NCBI GenBank assembly: GCA_041667115.1
Contig: JBAYFO010000007.1
Location: 1 to 64,000, forward strand
Source of the DNA: UBA1563 sp041667115
Lineage (GTDB): Bacteria > Bacteroidota > Ignavibacteria > Ignavibacteriales > Ignavibacteriaceae
Direction of reading: 5' to 3'
Length of the DNA stretch: 64,000 nucleotides
The notes under the pieces were generated by a model, which saw only the letters and a program-made list of their open reading frames with translations, had not been told where the DNA came from and ran no database searches. Shown here piece by piece: positions 26,169 through 35,066 of this stretch. The stretch's first letter is position 1. Every line of letters begins with the position of its first letter. Position numbers and translations under genes: made by a program.

Positions 26169-26769
26169 CATCGTTTTATTGCTGCTCGTTTTGTTTCTTG
26201 TTTCTTGTGGAAAGCAATACACGCCGGAACAACAAAAGTATATCGCTTCAATTGAAGAGGAGAGAAAACAGAAAGACGAATCGATGATGAATGATGCCGA
26301 TTCCCCCTTTAACCAAGAGCCTAAACAACATTTTGAACCGCTGAAATATTACAAGGTTGATCCAGATTTTGTTTTCAAAAGCAAATTGACGGAATACGAA
26401 ACCAAAGACACCGTTTCTATATATGGAACAAAAGGTGAAGAAAGAAAAGTTGTCCGCTTCGGTTACGTCTCAATTTCTTTTCAGAACAAAAATTATAAAA
26501 TGAATGTTTACAAAGGGACTTCGCGAAGCGGAGCAGAATATTACAGCCTCTGGTTTACCGATAAAACTACAGGCGAAGATACCTATGGCGTTGGAAGATA
26601 TTTGGATTTTGAATTAAACCCGGATAAAGATTTTCTTTACACAATTGATTTTAATCTTGCGTATAGTCCGTATTGCTCATACAGTCCAAAATACTCTTGC
26701 GCAATTCCAACAAAAGATGATTATCTTGATATTGCCGTAAAAGCCGGTGAGAAAAAATTTCATAACTAA
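26158..26769 (+). CDS. DUF1684 lipoprotein
   Basis: The 203 aa product has a lipoprotein signal with lipobox LVSC at about residues 14-17, so the mature protein is membrane-anchored. The C-terminal region TYGVGRYLDFELNPD, DFNLAYSPYCSYSPKYSCAIP and AVKAGEKKF is the DUF1684 signature; function is unknown. The start chosen is the ATG at 26158, inside the mutS end; a TTG two codons earlier is possible. The YSPYCxYSP and YSCxIP cysteines resemble a conserved binding site of the family. Confidence 0.85.
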   Translation: MKSNIVLLLLVLFLVSCGKQYTPEQQKYIASIEEERKQKDESMMNDADSPFNQEPKQHFEPLKYYKVDPDFVFKSKLTEYETKDTVSIYGTKGEERKVVRFGYVSISFQNKNYKMNVYKGTSRSGAEYYSLWFTDKTTGEDTYGVGRYLDFELNPDKDFLYTIDFNLAYSPYCSYSPKYSCAIPTKDDYLDIAVKAGEKKFHN

Positions 26770-26828
26770 CAACAGCACTTTGAAAATGGAAGTGAATTTC
26801 AGAAATAAAAAAAAGTAATTGGTGAAAC

Positions 26829-27845
26829 ATGGTTATTGTATTAGAAAAAAATGTTGCAGACAAACAGATAGAAAATATTATAAAGCATTTGGAAGATTTC
26901 GGATTCGCCGTTCATAAATCAACCGGTGTTGAACAAATTGTTCTCGGAGCCATCGGCGTTAAACCCGATTTTGATACACGCAACGTAAAAATTATCGACG
27001 GCGTTGCAGAGGTTTACCGCATAACGGAGCCTTACAAACTTGCAAGCCGCAGTTTCCAAAAAGAAAATACGGTTATAACCATTAAAGGGATTCCGATCGG
27101 CGGAAACGAAGTGATGATGATGGCAGGACCTTGTTCTATTGAAAGCGAAGAACAAATTTTTACACTTGCAGAAATTGTTTCAAAATCCGGCGCAAAGATT
27201 TTACGCGGCGGAGCTTTTAAACCACGCACTTCTCCCTACGCATTTCAAGGGATGGGAGAAGAGGGATTGAAACTTATCCGCAAAGCTGCCGACGCTTACA
27301 ATCTTCTTGTAATTACCGAAGTGATGGAAAATGCGCAAATTGATTTGATCGGAAAATATACCGACATCTATCAAGTTGGCGCGCGTAACATGCAAAATTT
27401 TTCTTTGTTGAAAGAACTTGGCAAAACGAATATTCCAATCATGTTGAAGCGGGGACTTTCCGCAACTATTGAAGAATGGCTGATGTCCGCCGAATATATT
27501 TTATCGAGCGGGAACAGACAAATAATGTTGTGCGAGCGTGGGATAAGAACGTTTGAAACCGCAACAAGAAATACGTTTGATCTTTCTGCTATTCCCGTTT
27601 TACAAAAGAAAAGTCATTTGCCGGTTGTAGCCGATCCTTCACACGCAACCGGATTGCGCGATAAAGTATTACCAATGGCTCGTGCCGCAGTTGCTGCCGG
27701 CGCCGATGCCCTGATGGTAGAAGTGCATCACGAACCGGAAAAAGCTTTAAGCGATGGACCGCAAGCATTACTACCCGAACAATTCATGGATTTGATGAGA
27801 CAAATTCGGCTTATCGCAGAAGTTATTGGAAGAAAAATCGCCTAA
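26829..27845 (+). CDS. aroF: 3-deoxy-7-phosphoheptulonate (DAHP) synthase, type I-beta
   Basis: This enzyme condenses phosphoenolpyruvate and erythrose 4-phosphate, the first shikimate-pathway step. The 338 aa chain has an N-terminal ferredoxin/ACT-like regulatory domain (about 1-70) and a TIM barrel with MMAGPCSIES, LRGGAFKPRTSPYAFQG, VGARNMQNF, LKRGL and ADPSHATG, the Thermotoga-type beta subfamily usually feedback-controlled by Tyr/Phe. The barrel lacks a chorismate mutase fusion. The next gene, prephenate dehydrogenase, starts at the next base, which supports aromatic biosynthesis as the operon role. The symbol aroF is the common annotation; aroG or aroA are also used. Confidence 0.94.
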   Translation: MVIVLEKNVADKQIENIIKHLEDFGFAVHKSTGVEQIVLGAIGVKPDFDTRNVKIIDGVAEVYRITEPYKLASRSFQKENTVITIKGIPIGGNEVMMMAGPCSIESEEQIFTLAEIVSKSGAKILRGGAFKPRTSPYAFQGMGEEGLKLIRKAADAYNLLVITEVMENAQIDLIGKYTDIYQVGARNMQNFSLLKELGKTNIPIMLKRGLSATIEEWLMSAEYILSSGNRQIMLCERGIRTFETATRNTFDLSAIPVLQKKSHLPVVADPSHATGLRDKVLPMARAAVAAGADALMVEVHHEPEKALSDGPQALLPEQFMDLMRQIRLIAEVIGRKIA

Positions 27846-28913
27846 ATGAAGATCGCTATTCTTGGTCTGGGACTTATCGGCGGTTCACTTGCAAAGGCAA
27901 TTAGAAATATCCGACCGGATATTTTCCTTTCGGCTTTCGATCTGCCGGAAGTTACCGCACTGGCAATTGCAGAGAAAGTAATTGATGAGCAACTTTCTAC
28001 TTCAACCGAAGTAAAAGATTCCGACATTATTTTTCTCTGTCTGCCAACTGAGTTTTCGATTAAAGAGATTGAAAAACTTGCGCCCCTCGTTAAACCCGGC
28101 TGCATTATTACCGATGTGTGCAGCGTAAAAGAAATTCTTGAAGAGAAGTGGAATTCACTTACAAGCAATGGACATTATATCGGCGGGCACCCGATGACCG
28201 GAAAAGAAAAAGGAGGATATGAAAATTCAGATCCAATCCTTTTTGAAAATGCTATTTATATTTTGACCGGAAAAGAAGCCACACTCCCCTCTTCTCAAAC
28301 GTTCATTGATCTGCTCACGTCGATCGGTGCAAAAATAAAATTTTTAGACGCATCGCTGCATGATAAGATTGTTGCAAACGTTAGTCACTTGCCGCAGCTT
28401 GTTGCGGTTTCGCTTGTTAATGCGGCGTTAAATGAAGATCAACAGGCATTTAAAGATTTTGCGGCTGGCGGCTTCCGTGATTTAACACGAATCGCTTCTA
28501 GTGATTTTCTGATCTGGGAACAAATTATCCGCAACAACAGAGGACCTATTCTTGCTGCACTTTCCGGATTTCAAAAAACGGTCGCGCAGATTTCTTCTTC
28601 AATTGAAAAGGAAGATTACGCTGCGCTGCAGGTTGCGTTTGAACAAGCAAAAGAAAGGCGCGATGAAATTCCCAAAAACTCGAAAGGCTTTATCAACCAG
28701 CTTGCAGATATTTTTGTTTATGTAAAAGACGAACCAGGCGTGCTGCACAAGTTAACAACTATCCTCTATCAGAATAAATTAAATATAAAGGATATGGAAT
28801 TGCTAAAAATACGTGAGGGAACCGGCGGTACGTTCAGGCTCTCTTTCGATTCGGAAGATATCGCCCAACAGGCAAAAACATTAATTGAAAGTATCGGATT
28901 CAAAACACGGTAA
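27846..28913 (+). CDS. tyrA: Prephenate dehydrogenase with C-terminal ACT domain
   Basis: TyrA oxidatively decarboxylates prephenate to 4-hydroxyphenylpyruvate for tyrosine. The NAD-binding GLGLIGGSLAKAIR opens the 355 aa protein; TDVCSVK, GGHPMTGKEKGG (substrate His) and HDKIVANVSHLPQLVA follow. The last 75 residues (FVYVKDEPGVLHKLTTILYQ) form an ACT domain, which probably senses an amino acid. The ATG directly abuts the stop of the DAHP synthase gene. Confidence 0.94.
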   Translation: MKIAILGLGLIGGSLAKAIRNIRPDIFLSAFDLPEVTALAIAEKVIDEQLSTSTEVKDSDIIFLCLPTEFSIKEIEKLAPLVKPGCIITDVCSVKEILEEKWNSLTSNGHYIGGHPMTGKEKGGYENSDPILFENAIYILTGKEATLPSSQTFIDLLTSIGAKIKFLDASLHDKIVANVSHLPQLVAVSLVNAALNEDQQAFKDFAAGGFRDLTRIASSDFLIWEQIIRNNRGPILAALSGFQKTVAQISSSIEKEDYAALQVAFEQAKERRDEIPKNSKGFINQLADIFVYVKDEPGVLHKLTTILYQNKLNIKDMELLKIREGTGGTFRLSFDSEDIAQQAKTLIESIGFKTR

Positions 28914-28919
28914 ATTTCA

Positions 28920-28951
28920 TTTCACATAATTGCCGTAATTCCTTAAATTTG
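28920..28951 (+). promoter_or_regulatory. Possible efp promoter
   Basis: TTTC (28920-28923), 20 nt, then TAAATTTG (28944-28951). The -7 element is a perfect match, but the start codon is 119 bp away, implying a long leader, so this is less certain than the other candidates. Confidence 0.35.
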
Positions 28952-29070
28952 TGTAAACATTTTTCCAGTCTTACCGATTCGCAAGTTAGTATTTCTTATC
29001 CATACGACTTAAAACGAAAAGAGACGATAAATAAAACAAGATTTTTTATAACTATAGGAGAAGTTCCTTC

Positions 29071-29634
29071 ATGGCAACAACAGCCGATTTCAGAAATGGG
29101 TTAATCATTAAATTTAAAAATGACCTTTACACCGTCATTGAATTTCAACACGTAAAACCGGGCAAAGGCGGGGCTTTCGTTCGCACGATGTTAAAAAATC
29201 TGCGCAGCGGAAAAGTTTTAGACAACACCTTCCGTTCCGGCGAAACGCTTGATATAGTAAGGGTTGAAAGAAGAAAATATCAATATCTTTACCGCGATGG
29301 AGAGCATTTGGTCTGCATGGATAATGGAACGTACGAACAAATAAATGTTCCGGTTATCCATATTGGTGACGGCGTAAATTATTTGAAGGAAAATGAAGAA
29401 GTAGAAATTCTTTTTAACGGTGAAGAAATTATCAGTGTTGATATTCCGATTTTCATCAACTTAAAAGTAGTTTCGGTTGAACCGGGTGCAAAAGGCGATA
29501 CCGTTTCCAACGTAACCAAACCGGCAAAATTAGAAACCGGCGCAACGGTAAATGTTCCTTTATTTGTAAACGAAGGTGAACTTCTGAAGATTGATACCCG
29601 CACCGGAAGTTATGTTGAAAGAGTAAAGGCATAG
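29071..29634 (+). CDS. efp: Translation elongation factor P
   Basis: EF-P relieves ribosome stalling at consecutive prolines. The 187 aa protein has three OB-like barrels; the tip loop HVKPGKGGAFVRTML carries the conserved Lys (about residue 33) that is post-translationally modified in many bacteria. No epmA/epmB or earP gene is present in the window, and the residue is Lys, not the Arg of EarP systems. GGAG lies upstream of the ATG. After the stop, AATTAGGAATTAGGAATG words begin. Confidence 0.96.
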   Translation: MATTADFRNGLIIKFKNDLYTVIEFQHVKPGKGGAFVRTMLKNLRSGKVLDNTFRSGETLDIVRVERRKYQYLYRDGEHLVCMDNGTYEQINVPVIHIGDGVNYLKENEEVEILFNGEEIISVDIPIFINLKVVSVEPGAKGDTVSNVTKPAKLETGATVNVPLFVNEGELLKIDTRTGSYVERVKA

Positions 29635-29725
29635 TTTTTATAATTAGGAATTAGGAATGTTGAATTAGGAATTATTTGTTTTTTCTTAGTTCAACATTCC
29701 ACTTTTTACTTTTCACTTTCTACTT

Positions 29726-31291
29726 TCAACTTGAAACTTTCTCCTTAAGATACCTCGCAACCGCATCAGCACAATTCTCTCCATCCATAGCAGAAGACAT
29801 AATTCCACCGGCGTATCCGGCGCCTTCACCGGCGGGGAACAATCCTGCAATTTCTTTGTGCATATACGTTTCTCTATCTCTTGGAATACGCACGGGCGAA
29901 CTTGTGCGCGTTTCAGGAGCGAGCATTTGCGCTTCTTCCGTGATGAATCCCCTCATTTTATTGTTGAACTGAAGAAGTCCGTCTTGCAATCTTTTTACAA
30001 TTGGCTGCGGCAGAATTGTGTGAAGCGGAGATGATAATGTCCCCGGGAAATATGATGACTTGGGAAGTGACGAAGAAATTTTATTCTTCAAGAAATCGGT
30101 AACGCGCTGCGCCGGTGCAGTTTGATTTTTCCCGCCGGCTTCAAACGCTGAGTGTTCAACATCTTTCTGATACATCAATCCTGCGAACGGACCAAACTTA
30201 TTATACTCCTTAAAATCTTCCGGTTCCACTGTAACGACAAATCCCGAATTAGCGTAGGGAGAATTTCTCTTTGACACCGACATCCCGTTAACGACCAACT
30301 CATCCGGTGATGTTGAAGCGGGAATGATTATTCCCCCCGGGCACATACAAAATGAAAAAACACCGCGGTTATCAACCTGGCAGGCTAAGCTATAATTTGC
30401 GGAGGGTAAATATTCAGTTTTTTCGCTTGAATGATATTGCATTTCGTTTATCAAAGCCTGGGGATGCTCTATCCGTACGCCCATAGCAAATGATTTCGGT
30501 TCAATCAAAATATTTTTATTATGAAGCAGAGAAAAAATATCGTGGGCAGAATGTCCCGCAGCTAACAACACTGCGTCAGTCAGCAACTCACTTTTGTTGT
30601 TCACAACAACGCCGAGCATTTTTTTATCTTTTAAGATGAAATCGGTTACCGAGGAATCGAAATAAATTTCTCCACCGCATCTTAGAATAGTATTCCGGAT
30701 TGCAGTGACAATATCCGGCAGTTTGTTAGAACCGAGGTGCGGATGTGTATCGACGAGAATGTCTTCCGCTCCACCATGCTGCACAAAAATCCGCAAAATC
30801 TTTTTTACATCACCCCGTTTGGTTGCCCTTGTATAAAGCTTTCCATCGCTGAAGGTTCCGGCACCTCCTTCACCAAAACAATAATTTGAATTAGGATTAA
30901 CCTCACGGTTTACCATAAGCTGATGAATGTCACGTCTTCTTCCGCTGACTTCTTTCCCCCGTTCTATAATGATCGGTTTGATACCGAGTTCAATTAAACG
31001 CAGGGCGGCGAACATTCCCGCGGGACCAAAGCCGATAACGGCAGCTTTTTTATTTCCCTTCACCGGTTTATACTCAACCGCAATACTTTCTTCAGAAGGA
31101 ATTTCATTTACAAACACATCAACAAGTAATTTGTAAACGGGTGATTTCCTCGCATCAATAGAACGGCGGATGAGCCGGACACCTTTTATCTCTTCTACGG
31201 AAATTTGTAACTGTCTTGCTATTTCAGAACGAATGATTGCATCTGAAAATGCGCTCTCCGGCATCAATGTTAGTTCAAGTTGTGTTTTCAT
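29726..31291 (-). CDS. FAD-dependent dehydrogenase (COG2509 type)
   Basis: The 521 aa flavoprotein has a non-Rossmann N-terminal segment (1-80), then VIGFGPAGMFAALRLIE (FAD-binding dinucleotide motif, about 85-101) and ERGKEVSGRRRD. NYCFGEGGAGTFSDGKLYT, LAAGHSAHDIF and the C-terminal GLFPAGEGAGYAGGIMSSAMDG match the COG2509 family of uncharacterised oxidoreductases. Substrate is unknown. Its C-terminal KVSS-stop is encoded by the dispersed word AAAGTTTCAAGTTGAAAGT. It follows the PpiC gene by 12 bp on the same strand. Confidence 0.88.
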   Translation of the reverse strand: MKTQLELTLMPESAFSDAIIRSEIARQLQISVEEIKGVRLIRRSIDARKSPVYKLLVDVFVNEIPSEESIAVEYKPVKGNKKAAVIGFGPAGMFAALRLIELGIKPIIIERGKEVSGRRRDIHQLMVNREVNPNSNYCFGEGGAGTFSDGKLYTRATKRGDVKKILRIFVQHGGAEDILVDTHPHLGSNKLPDIVTAIRNTILRCGGEIYFDSSVTDFILKDKKMLGVVVNNKSELLTDAVLLAAGHSAHDIFSLLHNKNILIEPKSFAMGVRIEHPQALINEMQYHSSEKTEYLPSANYSLACQVDNRGVFSFCMCPGGIIIPASTSPDELVVNGMSVSKRNSPYANSGFVVTVEPEDFKEYNKFGPFAGLMYQKDVEHSAFEAGGKNQTAPAQRVTDFLKNKISSSLPKSSYFPGTLSSPLHTILPQPIVKRLQDGLLQFNNKMRGFITEEAQMLAPETRTSSPVRIPRDRETYMHKEIAGLFPAGEGAGYAGGIMSSAMDGENCADAVARYLKEKVSS

Positions 31292-31303
31292 ATTGTAATA
31301 AGT

Positions 31304-33130
31304 TTATGGTGTATTTGTATTATTTTTCCATTGTTCGACCCAATCAGTAAAAGGGGTCATCATTGGAACGGCGGTAATTTTTCCGCCGAAACCAATATAA
31401 CGATAAACGACCGAATTCAAGTTTGTAACCGGTGTGGCTTCTAAAATATTTTCGTTTATCGTAATTCCATATTTCCGGGCTAATTGGACCGAATATTTGA
31501 TTATTGAATTTCTTAGTTTATTAAATGCTAAGTCTCTTTTTAATTTATCTTTCATAACCGCGAACTCTTCGTCATGGGTAAATTCGGGATTCTTTTTGCC
31601 AATAACTTTGAAGATTGAATACCCTTCGGGGACTTTTAACGGTCCGTATGTTTCACCAACATTTAGCGTTCCGGCAATTCTTCCGATATCGCCAAATGAA
31701 GTTGTGGGGAAGAAACCAAATTCTCCGCTGCTGTTTTTAGTAGTCTCGCGCTGTGAATATTGTTGGGCGAGCATTTTAATGTCAACGCCTTCCTTCAATT
31801 TTTGAAGAACCGTATCAACCGTTTCAAGTTTGTTCGTAAGGACTTCAACAATGTTTACAAGCGTGGCGGATTCTTTCATTGCCTGACGTTTTGCATAATA
31901 TGCAGCAACCTCGTCATCACTTACCTTAGCAGAATCGAGGAACTTGCTTTGCATTGCCTGCTGCAACAGAAAATCTTTCCAGATGCCAAAAGATTCTTTT
32001 ACTTCCTTAGTCTGTTCCAGTTTTTGTTTGTATCCTTCATCGGCAAGAATTTCCCGCTCAATAAACTCTCTCGTTTTTGCATTTAGGATTGAAAGAACAT
32101 GCTTTAGATCGGAGGTGGCAAATCCGGGATCTTCAAAATTTAGGAACCGGATAAAATTCTTTAACGGAATCTTCTTTTTCTCCAGCTTAATAAAAACGTT
32201 TGAAAGAGAATCCGCAAGCAGTGCATGTTCAAGCTTGTAAAAATCCTCAGTGCTTAAATAAAGTTTATCCTCTTTATTTTTTCTACCGGCTTTTTTTGTC
32301 TCTAAGAGTATAACAATTTTTTCGCCGGTTAGTTTCAATAAAGAAGCTTTGGCTTCAACTTTTTTATTTAGAAAAATTGTTTTCATATACCGGAGATAAA
32401 ATTCCCTTTCAGCCCGTTGGCGGGCAATTTTTTTTATTGCTTGATATTCGCTTTCCCAACCTTGCGATTTTTCTAAGATCGGTTCATATCTCTTTATGAT
32501 GTGGTAAATATACCAGCCATCCTCAAAATGGATTGGTGCGGTGTTAGCATTCTCCGGCAGAGAGAATATTTGCCTTTCTAAGTTTTGGTCTTCCATCCCA
32601 ATTTCAAAAGTGATGGTGTCTTTTGATTGTTCGGGCAATTCGACAATAAGGCTATCGAACGGCAAGCCTTTGGCTAAGAGATTTGAATAATTGTTTATTT
32701 CTTTTTCATCTTTTGAGTACAACGTTTGAGTAAAAACTTTGGTAGCGTTTGCGAGATACTGCGAAAGAAGAAGCTGGGCTTTCCCGCTTGCTTTTTCGCT
32801 AACTTCTTTGTTGTAGAGCGCGTCGCGTACGAACATTTTTTCAAATTCATGAAGGCTGTACGCAGTTATTTCCGCAGTATCAAGTTTTTGATCAAGAGCA
32901 GCCTGGGCGAATAATTTTTCGAAAATTATTCCGTAAAGGAACTCCTCTTTCAGTTGGGGAGTAATCCCCTTCATCTGCCGGTCAAGCTGCGGCATCATCT
33001 CGTAACGCTGAATGAATTCTTTCCGGGTAACGGGAATATTTCCTATTTTTGCGATAACTTCATCACCGGTTTGCGCTTTTACTTGAATGATCAAACTAAA
33101 ACTGAGAAGAAGAAAAACGTATTTTAGCAT
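31304..33130 (-). CDS. Periplasmic peptidyl-prolyl isomerase (PpiC/parvulin type, SurA-like)
   Basis: The 608 aa protein has a signal peptide (MLKYVFLLLSFSLIIQVKAQ) and SurA-N-like helical regions. A PpiC domain at about 420-530 includes LVNIVEVLTN, KLKEGVDIKMLAQQYSQ and SSGEFGFFPTTSFGDIGRIA. It probably chaperones outer-membrane proteins in the periplasm. A first parvulin-like domain, around residues 130-225, looks degenerate. It precedes the FAD-dependent dehydrogenase gene with a 12-bp gap; no functional link is apparent. Confidence 0.85.
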   Translation of the reverse strand: MLKYVFLLLSFSLIIQVKAQTGDEVIAKIGNIPVTRKEFIQRYEMMPQLDRQMKGITPQLKEEFLYGIIFEKLFAQAALDQKLDTAEITAYSLHEFEKMFVRDALYNKEVSEKASGKAQLLLSQYLANATKVFTQTLYSKDEKEINNYSNLLAKGLPFDSLIVELPEQSKDTITFEIGMEDQNLERQIFSLPENANTAPIHFEDGWYIYHIIKRYEPILEKSQGWESEYQAIKKIARQRAEREFYLRYMKTIFLNKKVEAKASLLKLTGEKIVILLETKKAGRKNKEDKLYLSTEDFYKLEHALLADSLSNVFIKLEKKKIPLKNFIRFLNFEDPGFATSDLKHVLSILNAKTREFIEREILADEGYKQKLEQTKEVKESFGIWKDFLLQQAMQSKFLDSAKVSDDEVAAYYAKRQAMKESATLVNIVEVLTNKLETVDTVLQKLKEGVDIKMLAQQYSQRETTKNSSGEFGFFPTTSFGDIGRIAGTLNVGETYGPLKVPEGYSIFKVIGKKNPEFTHDEEFAVMKDKLKRDLAFNKLRNSIIKYSVQLARKYGITINENILEATPVTNLNSVVYRYIGFGGKITAVPMMTPFTDWVEQWKNNTNTP

Positions 33131-33328
33131 GCACTATCTTTCGTGATTAATTGTCTAAAATTACAAATAATTCTCTATCAAATTAAACCAGTTTATAATG
33201 CCTAAGCAAAATTTTTAAGGCACATTTTTAAGCAACTCCGAAATTAAGTTGAGGGGGATTTCCCGGGCGGTTCTTAGAAACGGAGAGTAGGCAAATGGCT
33301 ACATCTATTAAAGAATGGAAAATTTAGC

Positions 33329-33748
33329 TTTTTAGTTATAAGATTAGGGGTTTTAGTCAAGAGGATGAGGGTTTTAATACCGGGGTTGCTTGTTTCAGTT
33401 ATCTGTATGGTTGTTGCAGCTATAAGGATGAGAGTTTTATCGAAAAGGGCGGGAGTTGCATCTATGCGGATGTGAGTTGCATCAAAAGGGGTGGAAGTTG
33501 TAACTATTAGGATTGAAGTTTTATCTATGAGGATGAATGTTTCACCTATAAGAATGGGAGTTTCATCTGTAAGGATGTGAGTTGCATCAAAAGGGGTGGA
33601 AGTTGCAACTGTAAGGATGGAAGTTTTATCCATGCGGATGAGTGTTTCATTCATAAGGATTAAAGTTACAACTATTAGGGAGGGAGTTGCAGCTATGCGG
33701 AGGGTTGTTTTATTAATAAGGGGGGATGTTTCTCCTTTCATGTTACTT
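33329..33748. repeat. 21-bp-period degenerate tandem array 2 (20 units)
   Basis: Twenty units start every 21 bp from 33329 to 33728 with no indel at all. The plus-strand unit begins GTTTTAT, GTTGCAT, GTTTCAT or GTTGCAA and ends in CTATGCGGATG, CTATAAGGATG, CTGTAAGGATG or CAAAAGGGGTG plus three variable bases. The unit at 33476 is identical to that at 33581. Front and back halves are shuffled between units. Because 21 is a multiple of three, the minus strand stays open for about 155 codons as a Thr-rich heptad; I treat that as a by-product. Nothing codes in 33131-33328 or 33749-33833. Confidence 0.88.
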
Positions 33749-33833
33749 CATTTTTCGATACTGAAACCAGTTTCTTAACGGAGGAAGTCTTTTATTTAAG
33801 AAGTCACGTTACTCAAAATAATATATTCAATTG

Positions 33834-33995
33834 CCACGACCTTCAGGTCGTGGAATAATTAGCAAAAAAGTAAATGGCTTTAGCCAAAACAAATGCTGAA
33901 ATTGGGCTAAAGCCCAGGACTTCTTGTTTATTTAGTCCCCGACATAAATGTCGGGGCTATTCAATAATAAAGAACCCCCGGCATAACTGCCGGGG
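33834..33995. repeat. Cluster of five intergenic palindromes
   Basis: Five separate hairpins follow each other: CCACGACC/GGTCGTGG (33834-33853), TGGCTTTAGCCA (33875-33886), GGGCTAAAGCCC (33904-33915), CCCCGACAT/ATGTCGGGG (33937-33956) and CCCCGGCA/TGCCGGGG (33976-33995). Each looks like a different dispersed palindrome family. They lie between array 2 and the 3' end of the second orphan helical gene. None has a T-run. Confidence 0.75.
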
Positions 33996-34039
33996 TTAAT
34001 TGATAATGTTGCATGTGTAAATTAATTTACTACTTCTTT

Positions 34040-34777
34040 TCAAGGGCGTGTAAATTTTAAAGCGCTTAGCTGCTTGTATTGGGGACTTGTTGTACCGAAT
34101 ACACTTATAACATATTTCTTAACATCAACAGATATATCAACTAAGCCGGTTTTGAGCTGGTAGAGAGTCTTGTCCCTTGCTACCCTGGCATTGCTTAAAG
34201 CAGTGTAAGCGTTTATTACAGCGGTGTTGGCTGTTTTCATATTTGCGTGCAAAGTTGTTAATGCCGCAGTAGTCAAGTCGGTTTCGTTTGGAGCGTAGCC
34301 TGGTTGGGCGGATAGGAGTTGGACGAGTTTGTCCATGTTGTCGATACGGTTATCGAAACCCATTTGAGAGGCTGAAATGTTTTTTGCAGTTTCTTCTTCG
34401 GGAACCGCTGGGTCTGGAGGAGGAGGAGCATTTTTAGGAGTTGCTCTTCTTCCTTGAATTTTTCTTGCAATAGTTTTTGCGTTGTCGACTACTTGCGCGG
34501 GCACGTCACTAGCAGCAAGGGCATTAACAACACGGGTGATAAAAGTGCTTAGCGGTTCAAAAAGAATTTCCCGTGCGGCAACTGCATTTGCCCAGGGAGT
34601 TTGCGCTGCATTTACTTCCGCCATTTTATTTTCGGCTTCGGTGTGCAGTGCGATTAACGCCTGAAGTTTGATTGGATCTTTAGCAGGGTTGTAGCTTGAG
34701 CCGTAACCGGTACAAAATGAGATAAGGTCTTCAAAATTAGCTACATTCTTTGCATGACCTGTTTCTGTATTAGCCAT
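34040..34777 (-). CDS. Orphan alpha-helical protein of unknown function (array-neighbour 2)
   Basis: The start at 34777 (MANTETGHAKN, 245 aa) is chosen because AGGAG lies 7 nt upstream; an ATG two codons earlier is too close to it. There is no signal peptide. An N-terminal helical half (about 1-110) and a C-terminal helical half (about 135-245) are joined by a Pro-rich, charged linker with NAPPPPDP and EEET. The C-terminus has NARVARDKTLYQL, then VKKYVISVFGTTSPQYKQ and LKFTRP. I recall very similar C-termini in hypothetical proteins of Bacteroidota but know no function. It is monocistronic. Array 2 lies about 290 bp beyond its stop. Confidence 0.8.
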   Translation of the reverse strand: MANTETGHAKNVANFEDLISFCTGYGSSYNPAKDPIKLQALIALHTEAENKMAEVNAAQTPWANAVAAREILFEPLSTFITRVVNALAASDVPAQVVDNAKTIARKIQGRRATPKNAPPPPDPAVPEEETAKNISASQMGFDNRIDNMDKLVQLLSAQPGYAPNETDLTTAALTTLHANMKTANTAVINAYTALSNARVARDKTLYQLKTGLVDISVDVKKYVISVFGTTSPQYKQLSALKFTRP

Positions 34778-34887
34778 GAGCATTCTCCTAAAAATGTTTT
34801 AAAATAAAAGAACTTAATTGTTCTACAAAAATAAGTGGAAATTGGTTGACAAAAGCAAGGAAATGTTAGAAATATTTTTTAAGGGGG

Positions 34888-35060
34888 GGTGCCATCTGTT
34901 GGATTTTTAAAGACGAAACCATTTTCAAGAAGTGTGCGAATGGCTGAATGATTGAAAACTCAAAGTCACCGTCGCTTAAAGATTGTCCCTAAAAAATATC
35001 AGTGATGGCTTTAACCGCTTCTAACTGGAATTGTTGTTTGCTATCGAAGTGGAGTTTTAT
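34888..35060 (-). pseudogene. Remnant of a type III restriction-enzyme helicase subunit
   Basis: From 35060 the minus strand reads LHFDSKQQFQLEAVKAITDIF, a typical N-terminus of type III restriction (Res/DEAD helicase) subunits, then an in-frame TAG, then GQSLSDGDFEFSI in the same frame, as expected of the intact family. The expected ATG is ATA. After that the frame is lost; another frame reads RTLLENGFVFKNPTDGT, possibly the end of a different gene. No methylase or further helicase sequence remains. It begins 7 bp after the dinD stop, so a restriction locus once sat here. Confidence 0.55.
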
Positions 35061-35066
35061 AAAAAA

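Noticed and set aside
33274..33741. 155-codon minus-strand open frame with a Thr-rich heptad repeat
   Set aside because: It is the translation of the 21-bp array. Since 21 is a multiple of three, a frame without stops stays open automatically. There is no ribosome-binding site or signal, and codon use is unlike neighbours. Kept as array DNA.
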